From NCBI GenBank assembly GCA_002900995.3, contig CM035309.1:434001-498000 (forward strand): a DNA stretch of 64,000 nucleotides. Direction: 5' to 3'. This document shows positions 11,228-21,610 of this stretch, one piece after another (within the stretch, counting starts at the first letter, position 1; each line of letters starts with the position of its first letter). The translations under genes were made by a program, and so were the position numbers. The notes beneath the pieces are model-generated. The model was not told where the DNA came from, ran no database searches, and saw nothing but the letters and a program-made list of their open reading frames with translations. This DNA is from Ganoderma boninense. Taxonomy: Eukaryota; Basidiomycota; Agaricomycetes; Polyporales; Polyporaceae.

Positions 11228-12660
11228 TCAAGCTTGTCCAGATGCCTCATAATCGACTGATCCATCGGCATCGATGTCACCGTCTCCCTCGCCATCGCCC
11301 TCATCGCCATCCAAGTGAACGCCCTGCCGAATCTCCGCGTTCTTGGTGGAGGGAGTTAGTGTGCACAAGCCCGGCAGGTCGATCTCAAATCGAGTGAAGA
11401 CCGCCTTGTTCATGTAACAGGCATAGCAAATTCGATCACCCGGGACCTTCGGAACGCCGTGGAGCAAGAGACGGGAATTGAGCATGCTCACCGTCCCGGG
11501 ACTGTACGGAACGCATACGCCGAGGTTCCGTATCTCCATCACGCCCGCCTCCGCATACGTTCCGAGGGTGAGGACCAAGTCGAGCCACCCTGGGAGTCCG
11601 CTGGTATCCCGATGGCGCGGTGTTTCACGATTCACAATAACCTGGATGGAGCTGTAGCATGATGGCCACAGTTCCATCAGGGCCCGACTGCGTCCATTGT
11701 TCTGGAAAAGCTTCGCTGCCAACTCCTGCGCTGCGCGGTAAAGGTCTGGGTGGGTGACCGCGAGGATGCCGTCCAGAATCCCCCCAGATGTCTGAAACTC
11801 CGCCATCCAATCCTTCGCTCGTTGAGACTTAGCATCGGCACTTGGAGCAGCCGGATACTTTGCGCTCTGTGTTCGATGTGAGCAGCAACGATTAGGTAGA
11901 CATTTCGCATACTAAACACACCGCATGACCCAGCGCAAAGCCTGTGGGATACAAAAGAGTGCTTCCAGACTTCCAATCGACACCCTTGTGGAAGAACGTG
12001 GGTGCCGACCGCCACAGCTGTTTCACCGGGGAATTCGGCGGAATGGTTGAAATGTTCAGCTGGGCCTCGAGGCACCGCGTCGCCTTGAGCATCGCTGCCT
12101 GCACACCGGTCAGCACATTACACGCAGACTCCGTGCCCGCACGTACTTGACGCCTGGGTGGGATTATCTCAGGTAGGGACCATAGCAATACCCGGCCATC
12201 CCGGTCCACGAAGACTGCGGGATGTTCGACGATCGGAAGGTGTTCTCCGGCGGAGTTGACCACCTCCTGAGCCTCTATGAGGGGGGAATACTTCCTCATT
12301 AGCAAGTCTTCATCTGTCGGCTTCATGAGCACTGCACTCCCGATGTCGTTTGCGTAGTCTTCAGCTGACCATAGCAGCTTGTCTGTGGGAGATTCGTGAG
12401 GATGGCAAATGAAATCGATAGACTGACGCACATTGGTTCGCTCTGGCAGTGGCCAGATTAGCGGCGATGGCGCGGCAGTCATCCGCAAGGTCCTTATCCA
12501 CATGTTCCGGTGGAGCCGGCAGCTCAGCAAAGATTGCAGGGTTGGAAACGTCGGCTGATGCGCCGTGTTTGCACGAATGGTCGTACAAGTGTACGATGAA
12601 ACTGGCGAGCGCGGCACGCCGCTCCATTTGCGCCGGGAGGGCGTACAAGTCAGCGTCCAT
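11228..12660 (-). CDS. TET/JBP-family 2-oxoglutarate/Fe(II) dioxygenase
   Basis: Four exons (12660-12432, 12382-12147, 12098-11922, 11866-11228) join in consistent phase and give 426 residues. The double-stranded beta-helix is in the last exon. NRETPRHRDTSG supplies the iron-binding HxD (about H299, D301), WLDLVLTLGTY and LGVCVPYSPGTVSML follow, LLLHGV supplies the distal histidine (about H350), and GDRICYACYM the arginine for 2-oxoglutarate (about R359). All core residues are present, so it should be active. Relatives oxidise 5-methylpyrimidines in DNA; a Coprinopsis cinerea homologue has been shown to act on 5-methylcytosine. The N-terminal 210 residues are not recognised; the C-terminus is an acidic GDGEGDGD tail. 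It ends 131 bp upstream of the transposase start on the same strand. The start was taken as the ATG at 12660, beginning MDADLYALP. Confidence 0.85.
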
Positions 12661-13036
12661 GGTCTGATGTAGGCTAGCGGGAGTGAGGGATAGTGGATAG
12701 AGGGCGAGGAAGACAAGGACGCAGGGGGAGCAACTCTCGAGAGCCCTTATCGTAGTTGAGAAGGCTGTCCAGTCCAAATCCGGACAGCCGAGTCTTAGGC
12801 GCTCACCCACTGCCCTCAGTAGTTAGGACCCCTACTCGTATATAACGGGGACACCATCTGACGGGAGGTCTGCAGGGCACGTCTCCATCATTCCCTCTGA
12901 CCTTTACTTGCCAGCCGTAAACCTCGGCGCTCCCAATCCATCTACTCCGAATTTATCTTCTCTCCCTCGGCTACTCAGTGTACGTCACGATGTGGCGTTG
13001 TCTCCGTCCCTTCCACCCACTCTCTTCTCGCAGATT
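12661..13036. promoter_or_regulatory. Divergent promoter between TET/JBP and HMG-like genes
   Basis: The 376-bp gap separates two start codons facing away from each other. A TATA-like block, CGTATATAACGG, lies at about 12836-12847, roughly 190 bp before the plus-strand start. The plus-strand side then becomes pyrimidine-rich. Shared control of the two cargo genes is inferred from layout only. Confidence 0.5.
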
Positions 13037-15738
13037 ATGCCGCGAGTTACCTCTCTCAACGATGCGGACGAGACCCTTCTAAAGGCTCGTTTGGCGGAAT
13101 ACCGCTCTACCGCGAGCAGCGAGAAAGAGGCCTTCCGCCAGGCGTGCGCCAAGTACATACTCCATGCACGGCAGCTGGACGATTCCAACGAATACATGGT
13201 GGAGCTCTTCTCCGCGGTGAGTACACTTTCAGTGACACTGTGTTACGGCCGTCTGACGCCGTGTTTTGAGCAGAAGGTCCGTAACTGGTTCCAGAACAAC
13301 ACAGAGAAGAAGCAAGCACGGCTCCCTATGCGCATTCAACAGTCCTTCCACCCCCTCCGCGTCTTCGGCCACAAGAACAGGGACCTCATTTGTGAGGCCT
13401 TGCGCAAGGAGAACACAACTGAGGGCGTCGACGATCGTGCATACATCGTCCAGTGGAACGCTACGGTCCGACGTCTCTGGGACGAGCTTCCGGAGGAGGA
13501 GCAGAGGCCCTACATCCAGCTGGCAGAGCTGTGGAGTCTGCAAGGGCCTGACGACGACCTCAAGCCATGGTGAGTACAGTCGTCTCCTGTTGGTGCTGTC
13601 TACAGCCTAATAATATCTTAGGATGGCCAAACGGCATGGGGGAGTGTGGATGCGCTCAGTTGCGAACATGTTTTGGGAACAGTGTGGTATGCCCATCTTT
13701 GTCTATGGCATGTTCAAGGGTACCGACGGAAAGCTTCGTGCGATGGTGTAGGTGTTCAGCTGAGGGAGTAAGTTTGATATTGGTGTTCACAAGTGTCTGT
13801 AGCTACGACACGACGCAACTCTGGAATGAATCAAACCCGTCCACCCCCCAGTTCCGCAGCGTGAAAGGGTGGGATACTGACTTTCGACGAACGGCATGGA
13901 CGTTCTTCCAAGCGATTCTAGACCCAGAGCAAGCATCACAGGACACGCTGGAGCTAGTCCACGCTACTCGCCGGCAGCCTCCGGCTCCCGTCACATTCGA
14001 GGTCTACGCGGACGGAACCCCAATCATGCCAACGGACCCAGAGGGCAGTCAGAAGAAGGGTCCGACGACGGCCCGACGGCAGCAAATACTGCGCGAGTAC
14101 ATCAGGATGCATTACAGTACGTACACAAACATCCCTGGGCCATAACCATCCGACGGCGAGTAGCTAACGGTGACCAGGCCATGCGAAGGGCCAGGAAGCT
14201 CGTTCGGTGCCATGGAAGTCTATCCGGGACATTCCAGACCAGTTCTTCAGCCCAGGCATGCTTCCGCCTGGTTTTACATTGCAGGATCCCAGTAAGGTGG
14301 TCGACGATGACCTCACCAAGTTCTTCAAACACGTCCACGATATGGAGAATGGCCTCAATGGAGAGGCGACACGGTTCCGCTTCGCATTCTTTCAAACTGG
14401 GTCTAAGGGTAACTTCTCGTATACCCCCACTGTGTACGGCGGAAGCGTCGAGCCCGCAGAAGTCCGACGTCTGAAGAAGCAGGTTCAGGTGCCCACATTT
14501 GATGGCCCGCCTTCGGAAGATGAAAGCGACGAGCCAGTCGCCCAGCCAGTGCCGCCTATGCTTCCACGCGTGCGGGCAGTGCCAGGCCCTTCCAGTGTCC
14601 CTGCGGCACTTGTGACCGACTTCGAAAGGATAAAGGCGACTCTGCAGACGGTGAGCGGAACCTCTTCAATGACGCTGCCTCCTGTGCTTACCATTGCGGA
14701 GGCTACTGCTCCCCTGACGACCACGGCGGGGGTCACTGCTGCTCAAAACGCTGCCCCGGCCAGTACCACCCTGATCGTTATGCAGGCTACAGTCTCTCCC
14801 AATCACGACGCCGCACCGATGCAGCCCTGGGTTGAAGCAGAATTCGACGGTGCCAAGGCTGCGGAGGAAGAGTGGGCAGATGCCGATGACGAGCTCCTCC
14901 AGCGTCCGTGGGCTCCGCCACCGTCCGATGACGAAGGACACGAAGAGGATCTAACGTTCGCATCCGACGATGAGGTCGAGGATGTCCTCGACTTCGCCGC
15001 TGGTCATCCCCCGCTCGCCGATGATTCCATCCTCGACATCCTCCCTCCCACTGTGGACTCCGAAAGAACATCTTCGACGGCCCACGTCGTCCGACAGCGG
15101 CGGCGTCCCACCCGTCCGCTCGCAAGCCCTCGCCCCCCACAATCTGTTCCACGGGATGGAGAGGCACGATTTGGGTATGTATGTGCACTCGCTGACGATC
15201 AGGCGTACCAAGAACTTCTCCGAGTGACTGAGAGTCAGGTAAGCACTGTGTCATGATGTTCGGAACCCCTTTGACTCATTTATACTGGTTGTAGCTCCGC
15301 GAGGTTGCCATTATTTGCGGCAAATCGCCTGTCCTATGGTTAACGTGGGGGCTGAAAGCCCCACATGTTCCGGAATCAGTGCAGACGTCGGAAGCAAAGA
15401 CAACCGCTTTCATCGCCTGGATCAAGAAGGGTCTCGGTCCCCGCGCCAGTGCAGCGGAGGTGCAGCGGTACTGCCTCGCTGTCGGACTCCTTCTCAGCGA
15501 CCTCGACTTCATTCACGACACCATCGGAGTCACACCCTGGCCAGAGCAGCTGCCGGGGTACCTTGCGTACAGCGAGCTAGACGGTATTGACCGCGCAGAC
15601 ATCTTGCGAGTGTGCGACACCATCATTTCCAGTTGCGCTGCCACAGGCGCAGATGTCGGAACCCGTCCTGAGTCTTCCAGCCCTGCAGAGGAGTCACAAA
15701 CAGCAGGGAGACGCACATGTTCCGCCCGTCGTGGATAG
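13037..15738 (+). CDS. KDZ-element cargo protein with divergent HMG-like segment
   Basis: Six exons (13037-13216, 13274-13569, 13622-13747, 13803-14116, 14178-15238, 15295-15738) join in phase throughout and give 806 residues. Near residue 61 is KVRNWFQNNTEKKQ, a WF-N-N helix like that of homeodomain-type third helices. At about 95-150 comes an alpha-helical block, HKNRDLICEALR, then VQWNATVRRLWDELPEEEQRPY and IQLAELW. This resembles an HMG box, where the second and third helices carry W..L..EE...Y...A..W. A divergent HMG domain is reported as a companion of TET/JBP-KDZ elements, which fits. The central part is acidic and proline-rich; the C-terminal 145 residues are predicted helical. A DNA-binding or targeting role is inferred. 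Confidence 0.75.
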
Positions 15739-15856
15739 TACTCATACGTAACATTCAGAGTGTTTGTGAAATACATACAGCAATGCTATACATGGTCCCG
15801 TGTATTCCGAGCGCATGAAAAGGTTATTTATCGCAGTCACGTACCATAGACACAGT

Positions 15857-17464
15857 CTACGAGCTTTCCTCCCCATCATCCGACGTTCCGCGATACGGCT
15901 CGCCCTCGCCCCAGTGCCCATCTACCTGCTGAACCGTGGGGCCGACTGAGGAAGCATAGGGTGTCAGCGGGGACGCCATTCCCGGATCGTTATGCCACAT
16001 CACGGAACGTGTGGAAGCAGATCCTCCAGCCACAGAGAGGTGTGGGCCCCAGTGCCCGTTGAATGCGCCGGTGAGCCGCCCTCTTGCGGAACTTATGCTG
16101 CCGCCTACAGGTGCCGCTGCTCCCGGTCTGTATACCTGACCTGCAAGACGTTGGAGGGTATCTTCGTCGAGCCCGCGCCGTTCGAGATAGGCCCGTATAT
16201 GGCCGTCGACGCCGTCATGGACATCAGCGGTACTCGGCGGATGGTTCCGGGAGGTTTCATTGTCCTCTCCAGTGATGTCGACGGCATCAAGGCGGTTCCG
16301 AAGTGCATCTACAGCCGCGGAGACATCTTTGAAGTGGGAAAGCGTCTGAAGCAAATCCTCACTGATACCAAACGACTGTAGGTAGTCAGCGACGTGCTGA
16401 CGAATGACGTCGGGGCTGAGAGTGGGAGGAGCGATGTCCACAGCCGACTGCGTAGTTGAGGACGCCTCCTCGACGTCGTCGGACTCCTCGGAACTATCCT
16501 GTTCACCTTCGGAGCCCTCGTTGTCTTCCAGTACCGCGATGCGGACCTCGACATCGTAAATACGTTCCGTCAGGGATGTAATGATACGGAGAAGGTCGCC
16601 TACAGAGGGCGGCCGAGCTCCGCGACCCTCGGGCTCTGACCGGTTCGACGTTGCAGAGGCACCGTCAAGGATGTCGATCCGCGACTCGAGGCGAGTGAGC
16701 GCAGATGTGACATTGCGAGAGAGGTTGTGGAAGAGTGGCATAATCGCCTCTTCGGTTTCAGTGACCATAGCTTCCAGACGGAGCTGAATACCCTCGTAAT
16801 CGACGCGAAGGGATGCCGTCTCCCGGCGAATAGGACGAAAGTCTTCTTCAAACTGGTCAAGCTTCGCCCAAGCGAACTGGTGAAGCTCCTGGAGCCGGCG
16901 CCCAGTCTCGAGGATCTCCGCCAATGCCACCCAATTTGCAGGAATAGGTGGGACAACTCTAAAGACATCGGAGAGCCCCGATACCACAGACTGGAGGTTC
17001 GCGACGATCTACGCTACCTCATGGAGGTCCCTCACCAGGGCGCCGCTTTGTGCCATGAGTGGTATGACTCCCTCACCCCACGTCTTCGAGACTCCTATCT
17101 TGTTCGCAAACTGGGCATGTCGGGAGAGAATTGACGCGGCCTTTTGTGATATAACCGCGGAGTTGTGCTCCAGGGAAAGGGCTAGAGATGAGACGACCTG
17201 ATACCTCGCTAGGGTCTCTCTCGCGAGTTGATGGGTGGCTTGACCGAAGACGAACTGTGCGTGCGGTGGCGTAGCCGGACGAGCAGGATTGTGGAGCAGT
17301 GAGACATCGACGCTCGGCACTGGGACGGGGCGGTCGGACGCTGCATGTGGAGAAGAGTGGGACACAGGAATGGGAGGCGGCAGGATGTCATAATGACCCT
17401 CCGCGTTGCGTTCACCAAGCCGGCGGAGGCCTCTCCAGGTGCCTGAGAAGTTATACGTGAGCAC
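15857..17464 (-). CDS. Coiled-coil cargo protein of unknown function
   Basis: The reading frame runs from about 17,464 to a stop at 15857 and is interrupted only by a TAG that falls inside a 45-bp intron (17035-16991; donor GTGAGG, acceptor CTCCAG, phase 0). The middle contains heptad-like stretches, for example LVRLESRIDILD-like and IITSLTERIYDVEVRIAVLE, so a coiled coil is likely. An acidic serine/glutamate tract, GSEGEQDSSEESDD, and two repeats of the form HIRAYLERRGLDEDTLQRL / HVADYLQSFGISEDLLQTL follow. The C-terminus is glycine/serine-rich. The first exon and start codon are not found; the frame opens upstream with LGTYFRLVYVLTYNFSGTW, so an upstream exon probably exists. It converges with the HMG-like gene, with 118 bp between stops. 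No known family is recognised. Confidence 0.6.
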
Positions 17465-17530
17465 ATAGACAAGCCTGAAGTAAGTACCTAAGAAGAGAGA
17501 CTGACCATTTATTGGTGGTACGGAGATATC

Positions 17531-19863
17531 TCATCGAACCGGCTGGATTGGAGACGAGGGCCGCGACGGCGCTTTGGGCTCCGACTTGCGAGTTGTGTCG
17601 CGTGCGAGCTGTGACTGCCCAGCCTTTAACGGGGCAATAGTTACTTTGTCAAGCCCTGCACTATATTTCAGGCTCCGAAGCCCTGGCACAGGTTGGCCGG
17701 ACTGCATGCCGCGGCCGGCGGCGCGTGTGAGACGTGGAGGTGGACTATGGGATAGAAGCGACGCCTCCCGGGCGTCGGTGCCACTCTCAGGTTGTGAAGC
17801 GGCACCGTCCGCTTCAGAGAGGTTTCCGCCATGGTCGTCCGCACCGTGGTTCGACCCGGTTGCCTCTGCGTTAGGAGGCGATGCCTCCGCCTCCGTCTCG
17901 GGTTCCACCTCTGAGACCTGCAAAGCATACTCCGAGATTTCACCATCCGCGTCGAACGGATCGTCGAGATGAGGCTCCAGCTGGTGGTGCGAGTGCGGCA
18001 GGGTGACAGCCTGTTCCTCGACAGATCCTTCACCTTCCGGAAGGGAAACATCTTCATCATCCTGAGCCTTAAGCTTCGCCTTCCGTGTCTTGCGTGCCCG
18101 AGCACTGGAGGCGCGGGCCGCCTTAGCTTTCGAGAGCTTCCGACCTTTCGGAGGTGGATGTTCGCGCTCCGACTCGCTCCCCAGGGTGTTCATAGCTGAC
18201 GGCGCGGCGATACCGTGGGACGTCGACGACATCGCTGATGGCGAGGGTGGCGCTGATGTGGTTCCACTACCGGGGGACGCGCGAAGTGTAGAAGAGGCCG
18301 CAGAGCGGGCACGAGATGATGCACGAGAACGCGTGCCCCCATACGATCGCAGAGTGGTCCCACTGCCTGACGGGAGCTCATGGTGGGCATCGGAACCACC
18401 TTCCTGCGGGGGCGGGTGGGATTCCCGCGTCGAGTTTCGAGTGGACGAACCAGAGGCCTTTGCCCGGGGTGGATGTCCTCACGTTTTAGACGTGTCGTAC
18501 TGCGAGACGTACCACTGAATCCGCTCGCGATTGGGAAGAGGGGTCGGAACGTGGGGAGGGTGGAACTGGGGTTCCGCAAAGATGTCGGGTGTGCTGATCA
18601 TCTTGAAGTACGCAAAGCCTAGGTAGGCTCCGATGACATGATCCTTCTTGACATCGAATGTTATCGAGCACGCAGCTTTTGCGCGCGCACAGGATTTGCA
18701 AGTCGATTTGAACAACGGATTGAAGAGGCACTCCTCGTCTCTTCCAACGCAACGTGGACAAGGTCGTGGCTACAGGAAGTCAGGACTTGCAATGTAAGAA
18801 GTACTGCGGCACGTACGTGCTTAACGAACACGTCCTCAATCTTCTCTGCCTCAATATCCAGGAAGGTCCGCGTGCCATGCGCAGAACTGGGAGCAGCCTG
18901 TGGTGCGGAGGAAGGCAGAGCTGTGTTCTTCTGAGCAGTGCCCTTTTCAGACAAACCGTCCTGGCCAGTCTTTGCAGTGCCAGAGCGATCGCGGCTCGTT
19001 GACGCGACTGCTGCCTTCTGCTTTCCGGCAGCCTTCTTTGACATAGGCTTAGCGGAAGTGGCTTTGGCGACAGAAGTTGCGGGAGGGGCAGTTGCAGATC
19101 CGCAAGAGCGGGCAGCTTGGGAGCGTGTGTTGGGGGCGAGGGGAGCAGTAGTATCGGCCGGTAGCGCCTCGGGCGGGCGTAATACATTGTCCCCGCCTGT
19201 GGTGGGAGGGGAAGTGTCCCCATGGCCGTGCGGAGTGTCTGTGTAATGCGGTAGATGGTTCCGATGTGAGTACAAGCTTCCGGAAGGTCGAGCAACAGCT
19301 ACCGCCATACCTTCCGGGGCGCCCGGCACGATGCTAGATCCGCTGGGCTGTAAGGCCTGTGCCTCACGTTCCAGGGCTTCTGTTAAGAAAGGAGGCAATC
19401 TTGGCACCTGACAGATATGATGCAATCTAATGTTTGGTAGTAGCTTACCTGCACGGAAGGAATCCCACCACACACTCCTTAACCTGTCCTCCGGACGAAC
19501 CGCATTAGGGCCTCCATGTTCCACGGCGCGGTATTTGAGTTTCCCAGGTCCTTTGAGAGCCGGATGGGCCCCTTCGGCACGTCGGATGTCCTCCAGATTG
19601 AAGGCGAGTTTCTCGCGTCGACTGTGGTTGTGCAGCCAGATGCACCCCATGGCGAAAGCCGGAAGCTCCTCAAAGGTGGCCTTCGCTAGCTCCTGAATAA
19701 GTGCGAAGAGGTCCTGCTTGAAGTGAATCTCCCATCGACGACGGGACGGAGACTCAACGGGAGGTCGGACGGCGTAGGCGTACTCAAGCTTGCTAGCATA
19801 CTCCAGAGCGATATCGCGGGCTTCCGAAGAAGGCGGGGGAAGGCGATGGACTTCTGAAGGCAT
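17531..19863 (-). CDS. Zinc-cluster cargo protein with Ser/Thr-rich tail
   Basis: The ATG at 19863 starts MPSEVHRLPPPSSEARD. A helical N-terminal region (about residues 25-100) contains FALIQELAKATFEELPAFAMG. A basic low-complexity region follows, rich in SAKPMSKKAAGKQK. After a 47-bp intron (18816-18770) comes a six-cysteine cluster, CPRC-x6-C-x10-CKSC-x6-C, ending ARAKAACS, similar to fungal binuclear zinc clusters. The frame then reaches a TGA at 18479-18481. A 120-bp intron (18482-18363, donor GTGAGG, phase 2) would skip it and join SKT to a serine/arginine-rich frame that stays open to 17531. Without that intron the gene ends at 18479 and a second ORF starts at the ATG at 18232. Function is unknown; DNA or chromatin binding is suggested by the cluster. 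Confidence 0.6.
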
Positions 19864-20532
19864 GGTAGTTTCACAGAAAGCGTAAAACTGATGGAGCTAG
19901 TGCAAGGCTGTTGGAGCAGTGAGGATGTGGCAGAGAGAGTAGGCGTGGGCACATACCAGCGTCGGGACCTGATCAGAGAGGATCGCATGGGCGCCTATCG
20001 GAACAATCATCTCTGACCCGTCCGAATACACGCCTCTCCATTGTAATACAATCTACATGCCTCCGAGGCGACGGAAAGGTTTGTGGGGGCACATTACACA
20101 CCTTCAGAAGACTAACCATGTGCAGGTGCCAAGAGAGCTTCTTCCCTCGCTTCTGGGGTGCGAAGGCTGAGGTCTCCGTGTACTCCACTTGAAGGTGCAT
20201 ACATTATTATGGGGAAACATTGCGTAACTTGACATTGCATTATTTTACCCAGATGCTGATCCACCTCCAGTTTCTGTCTTGCGCCCCAGCACACCAGTTC
20301 GACGGACCGTATCAAGGTCGGGAAGCGAAGGTACGCCGCTTTCACATTTTCTCGTCGCACAACCTAACCAAAATGTACAGCTCCAAAACACCTCCGTTTC
20401 AAATCACCAACCCCAAGTAGAACACCTCCAATATTTTATGGAATCGTCGGAGAGGCGTCTCCGGAACATCCAAAAGCCCCAGCGGCAAGCCATGTCATTT
20501 CCACTGCCCACTTATCGCCTCTTCGCCTGAAC
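19864..20532. other. Non-coding spacer inside the element
   Basis: This holds the 5' flank of the zinc-cluster gene and about 600 bp without a convincing ORF. A short AT-rich part lies near 20,205-20,260. No repeats stand out. Confidence 0.4.
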
Positions 20533-21120
20533 TTGGAACGACTCTCTTATTCAACGCCCATTGGAGGGCCTCCATCACCCGCGTCGCCGTCCTTCTCCGA
20601 CCTCCCCATCGTGGGCGAGGCGGACCCTCCGTCGCCCTCATCGCCGTCCTTCTCTGACCTCCCCATCGTGGGCGAGGCGGACCCTCCGTCGCCCGCGTCA
20701 CCATCCTTCTCCGACCTCCCCATCGTGGGCGAGGCGGACCCTCCGTCGCCCGCGTCGCCATCCTGGTCTGACCTCCCCATCGTGGGCGAGGCGGACCCTC
20801 CATCACCCCCCTCGCCGTCCTTCTCCGACCTCCCCATCGCGGGCGAGGCGGACCCTCCGTCGCCCGCGTCGCCATCCTGGTCTGACCTCCCCATCGTGGG
20901 CGAGGCGGACCCTCCATCACCCCCCTCGCCGTCCTTCTCCGACTGCCCCATCGTGGGCGAGGCGGACCCTCCGTCGCCTGCGTCGCCGTCCTTCTCCGAC
21001 TTCCCTATCGTGGGCGAGGCGGAGCCTCCGTCGCCCTCATCGCCGTCCTTCTCCGACCTCCCCATCGTGGGCGAGGCGGACGAGTCCTCGCCTCCATCGC
21101 CGTGCTTTTCCAAGCTCTAG
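20533..21120 (+). CDS. Repeat ORF: nine copies of a 20-residue SFSDLPIVGEADPPSP unit
   Basis: A 195-codon ORF begins MERLSYSTPIGG and consists almost wholly of a 60-bp tandem unit encoding SFSDLPIVGEADPPSPASP. All nine units are similar. Differences between units in this frame are often third-position changes (TCG/TCA, CCG/CCA, TCC/TCT), with a few replacements such as SF to SW and V to A. This is weak support for coding on this strand. The opposite strand is also open and gives a GDGGSASPTMGRSEKD repeat. There is no recognised domain; an acidic, proline-rich disordered protein is the simplest reading. It may equally be a minisatellite near the right end of the transposon. Confidence 0.4.
   Translation: MERLSYSTPIGGPPSPASPSFSDLPIVGEADPPSPSSPSFSDLPIVGEADPPSPASPSFSDLPIVGEADPPSPASPSWSDLPIVGEADPPSPPSPSFSDLPIAGEADPPSPASPSWSDLPIVGEADPPSPPSPSFSDCPIVGEADPPSPASPSFSDFPIVGEAEPPSPSSPSFSDLPIVGEADESSPPSPCFSKL
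20570..21112. repeat. 60-bp tandem repeat (minisatellite), about nine units
   Basis: The unit contains CCCATCGTGGGCGAGGCGGA and recurs every 60 bp with few mismatches. It lies about 0.5 kb inside the right end of the element. Confidence 0.9.
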
Positions 21121-21309
21121 CAATGTACAATGAGATAGGAAGGTGTACATACTGGTACCCAGCCTGTGGGTATAAGGCAGCTTGACTGAGATAGCTAGCC
21201 CCCATCTACTCCTGCTATCTGTAATAGCGCTGCTGCTCAATTTCATAGTGGTTTTGCCTGCAAGATATTGCGATGGAGCTACGGGGGTCTGAATTTCGGA
21301 ATTGCTGAG

Positions 21310-21580
21310 CGGCCGGGATGACAAGTTCAGGTGCTTACTGGCCGGCCGGCCAATTTGTTAAGATCCGAAAATGGCGTTGATGGGCGACCGTCAGCAACGC
21401 AGACCAACAACTGTATGCTATAGCACGCGATATTTTGCTTTGGAAGGTATGAGAGGGCTCGGAATCATATTGTATTGCAGAGGAGCCCGGCCGGTAAGGG
21501 AATGGCACAAGGTATGGTACTATCGCGGCCGGCGCCGGCTCCCTGGTAAGCTAGGCGATTTGTCACGGCCGGGCCACTAG
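21310..21580. repeat. Right subterminal GGCCGG cluster
   Basis: Copies of GGCCGG occur near 21,310 (GCGGCCGGGA), 21,342 (GGCCGGCCGGCC), 21,488 (CCCGGCCGGTA), 21,525 (CGGCCGGCGCCGGC) and 21,568 (ACGGCCGGGCC). The 12-bp core GCCGGCGCCGGC is shared with the left cluster. Both clusters lie within about 400 bp of the element ends. Confidence 0.65.
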
Positions 21581-21610
21581 TAATACCAATGTATAGTAGG
21601 GTAACTATGT

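Larger units (their letters stand above)
5832..21610. mobile_element. 15.8-kb composite KDZ DNA transposon carrying a TET/JBP dioxygenase
   Basis: The element lies between two copies of GGGACATG and interrupts an SRPK-like kinase gene; comparison with the intact tandem paralogue gives the empty site exactly. It encodes a KDZ transposase (7220-11096, minus), a TET/JBP-like dioxygenase (11228-12660, minus), an HMG-like protein (13037-15738, plus), a coiled-coil protein (15857-17464, minus), a zinc-cluster protein (17531-19863, minus) and a 60-bp repeat ORF (20533-21120, plus). GGCCGG-rich motifs cluster at 5,890-6,245 and 21,310-21,580, inside both ends. I see no long perfect terminal inverted repeat; the ends read GAGCCCGTTCC and, reverse-complemented, ACATAGTTACC. 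KDZ transposons linked to TET/JBP and HMG-domain genes are described in basidiomycetes (Iyer and colleagues, 2014). Confidence 0.9.

Noticed and set aside
17007..17009. Nonsense mutation in the coiled-coil cargo gene
   Set aside because: A 45-bp intron with a GTGAGG donor, a CAG acceptor and matching phase removes the TAG.
20547..21113. Minus-strand ORF with GDGGSASPTMGRSEKD repeats
   Set aside because: It is the antisense of the 60-bp repeat. The plus frame shows more silent variation and starts with a normal ATG.
5832..21610. Reading the element as a Helitron or retrotransposon
   Set aside because: No Rep/helicase, reverse transcriptase or long terminal repeats are present. The 8-bp duplication and KDZ core motifs point to a DDE-type DNA transposon.
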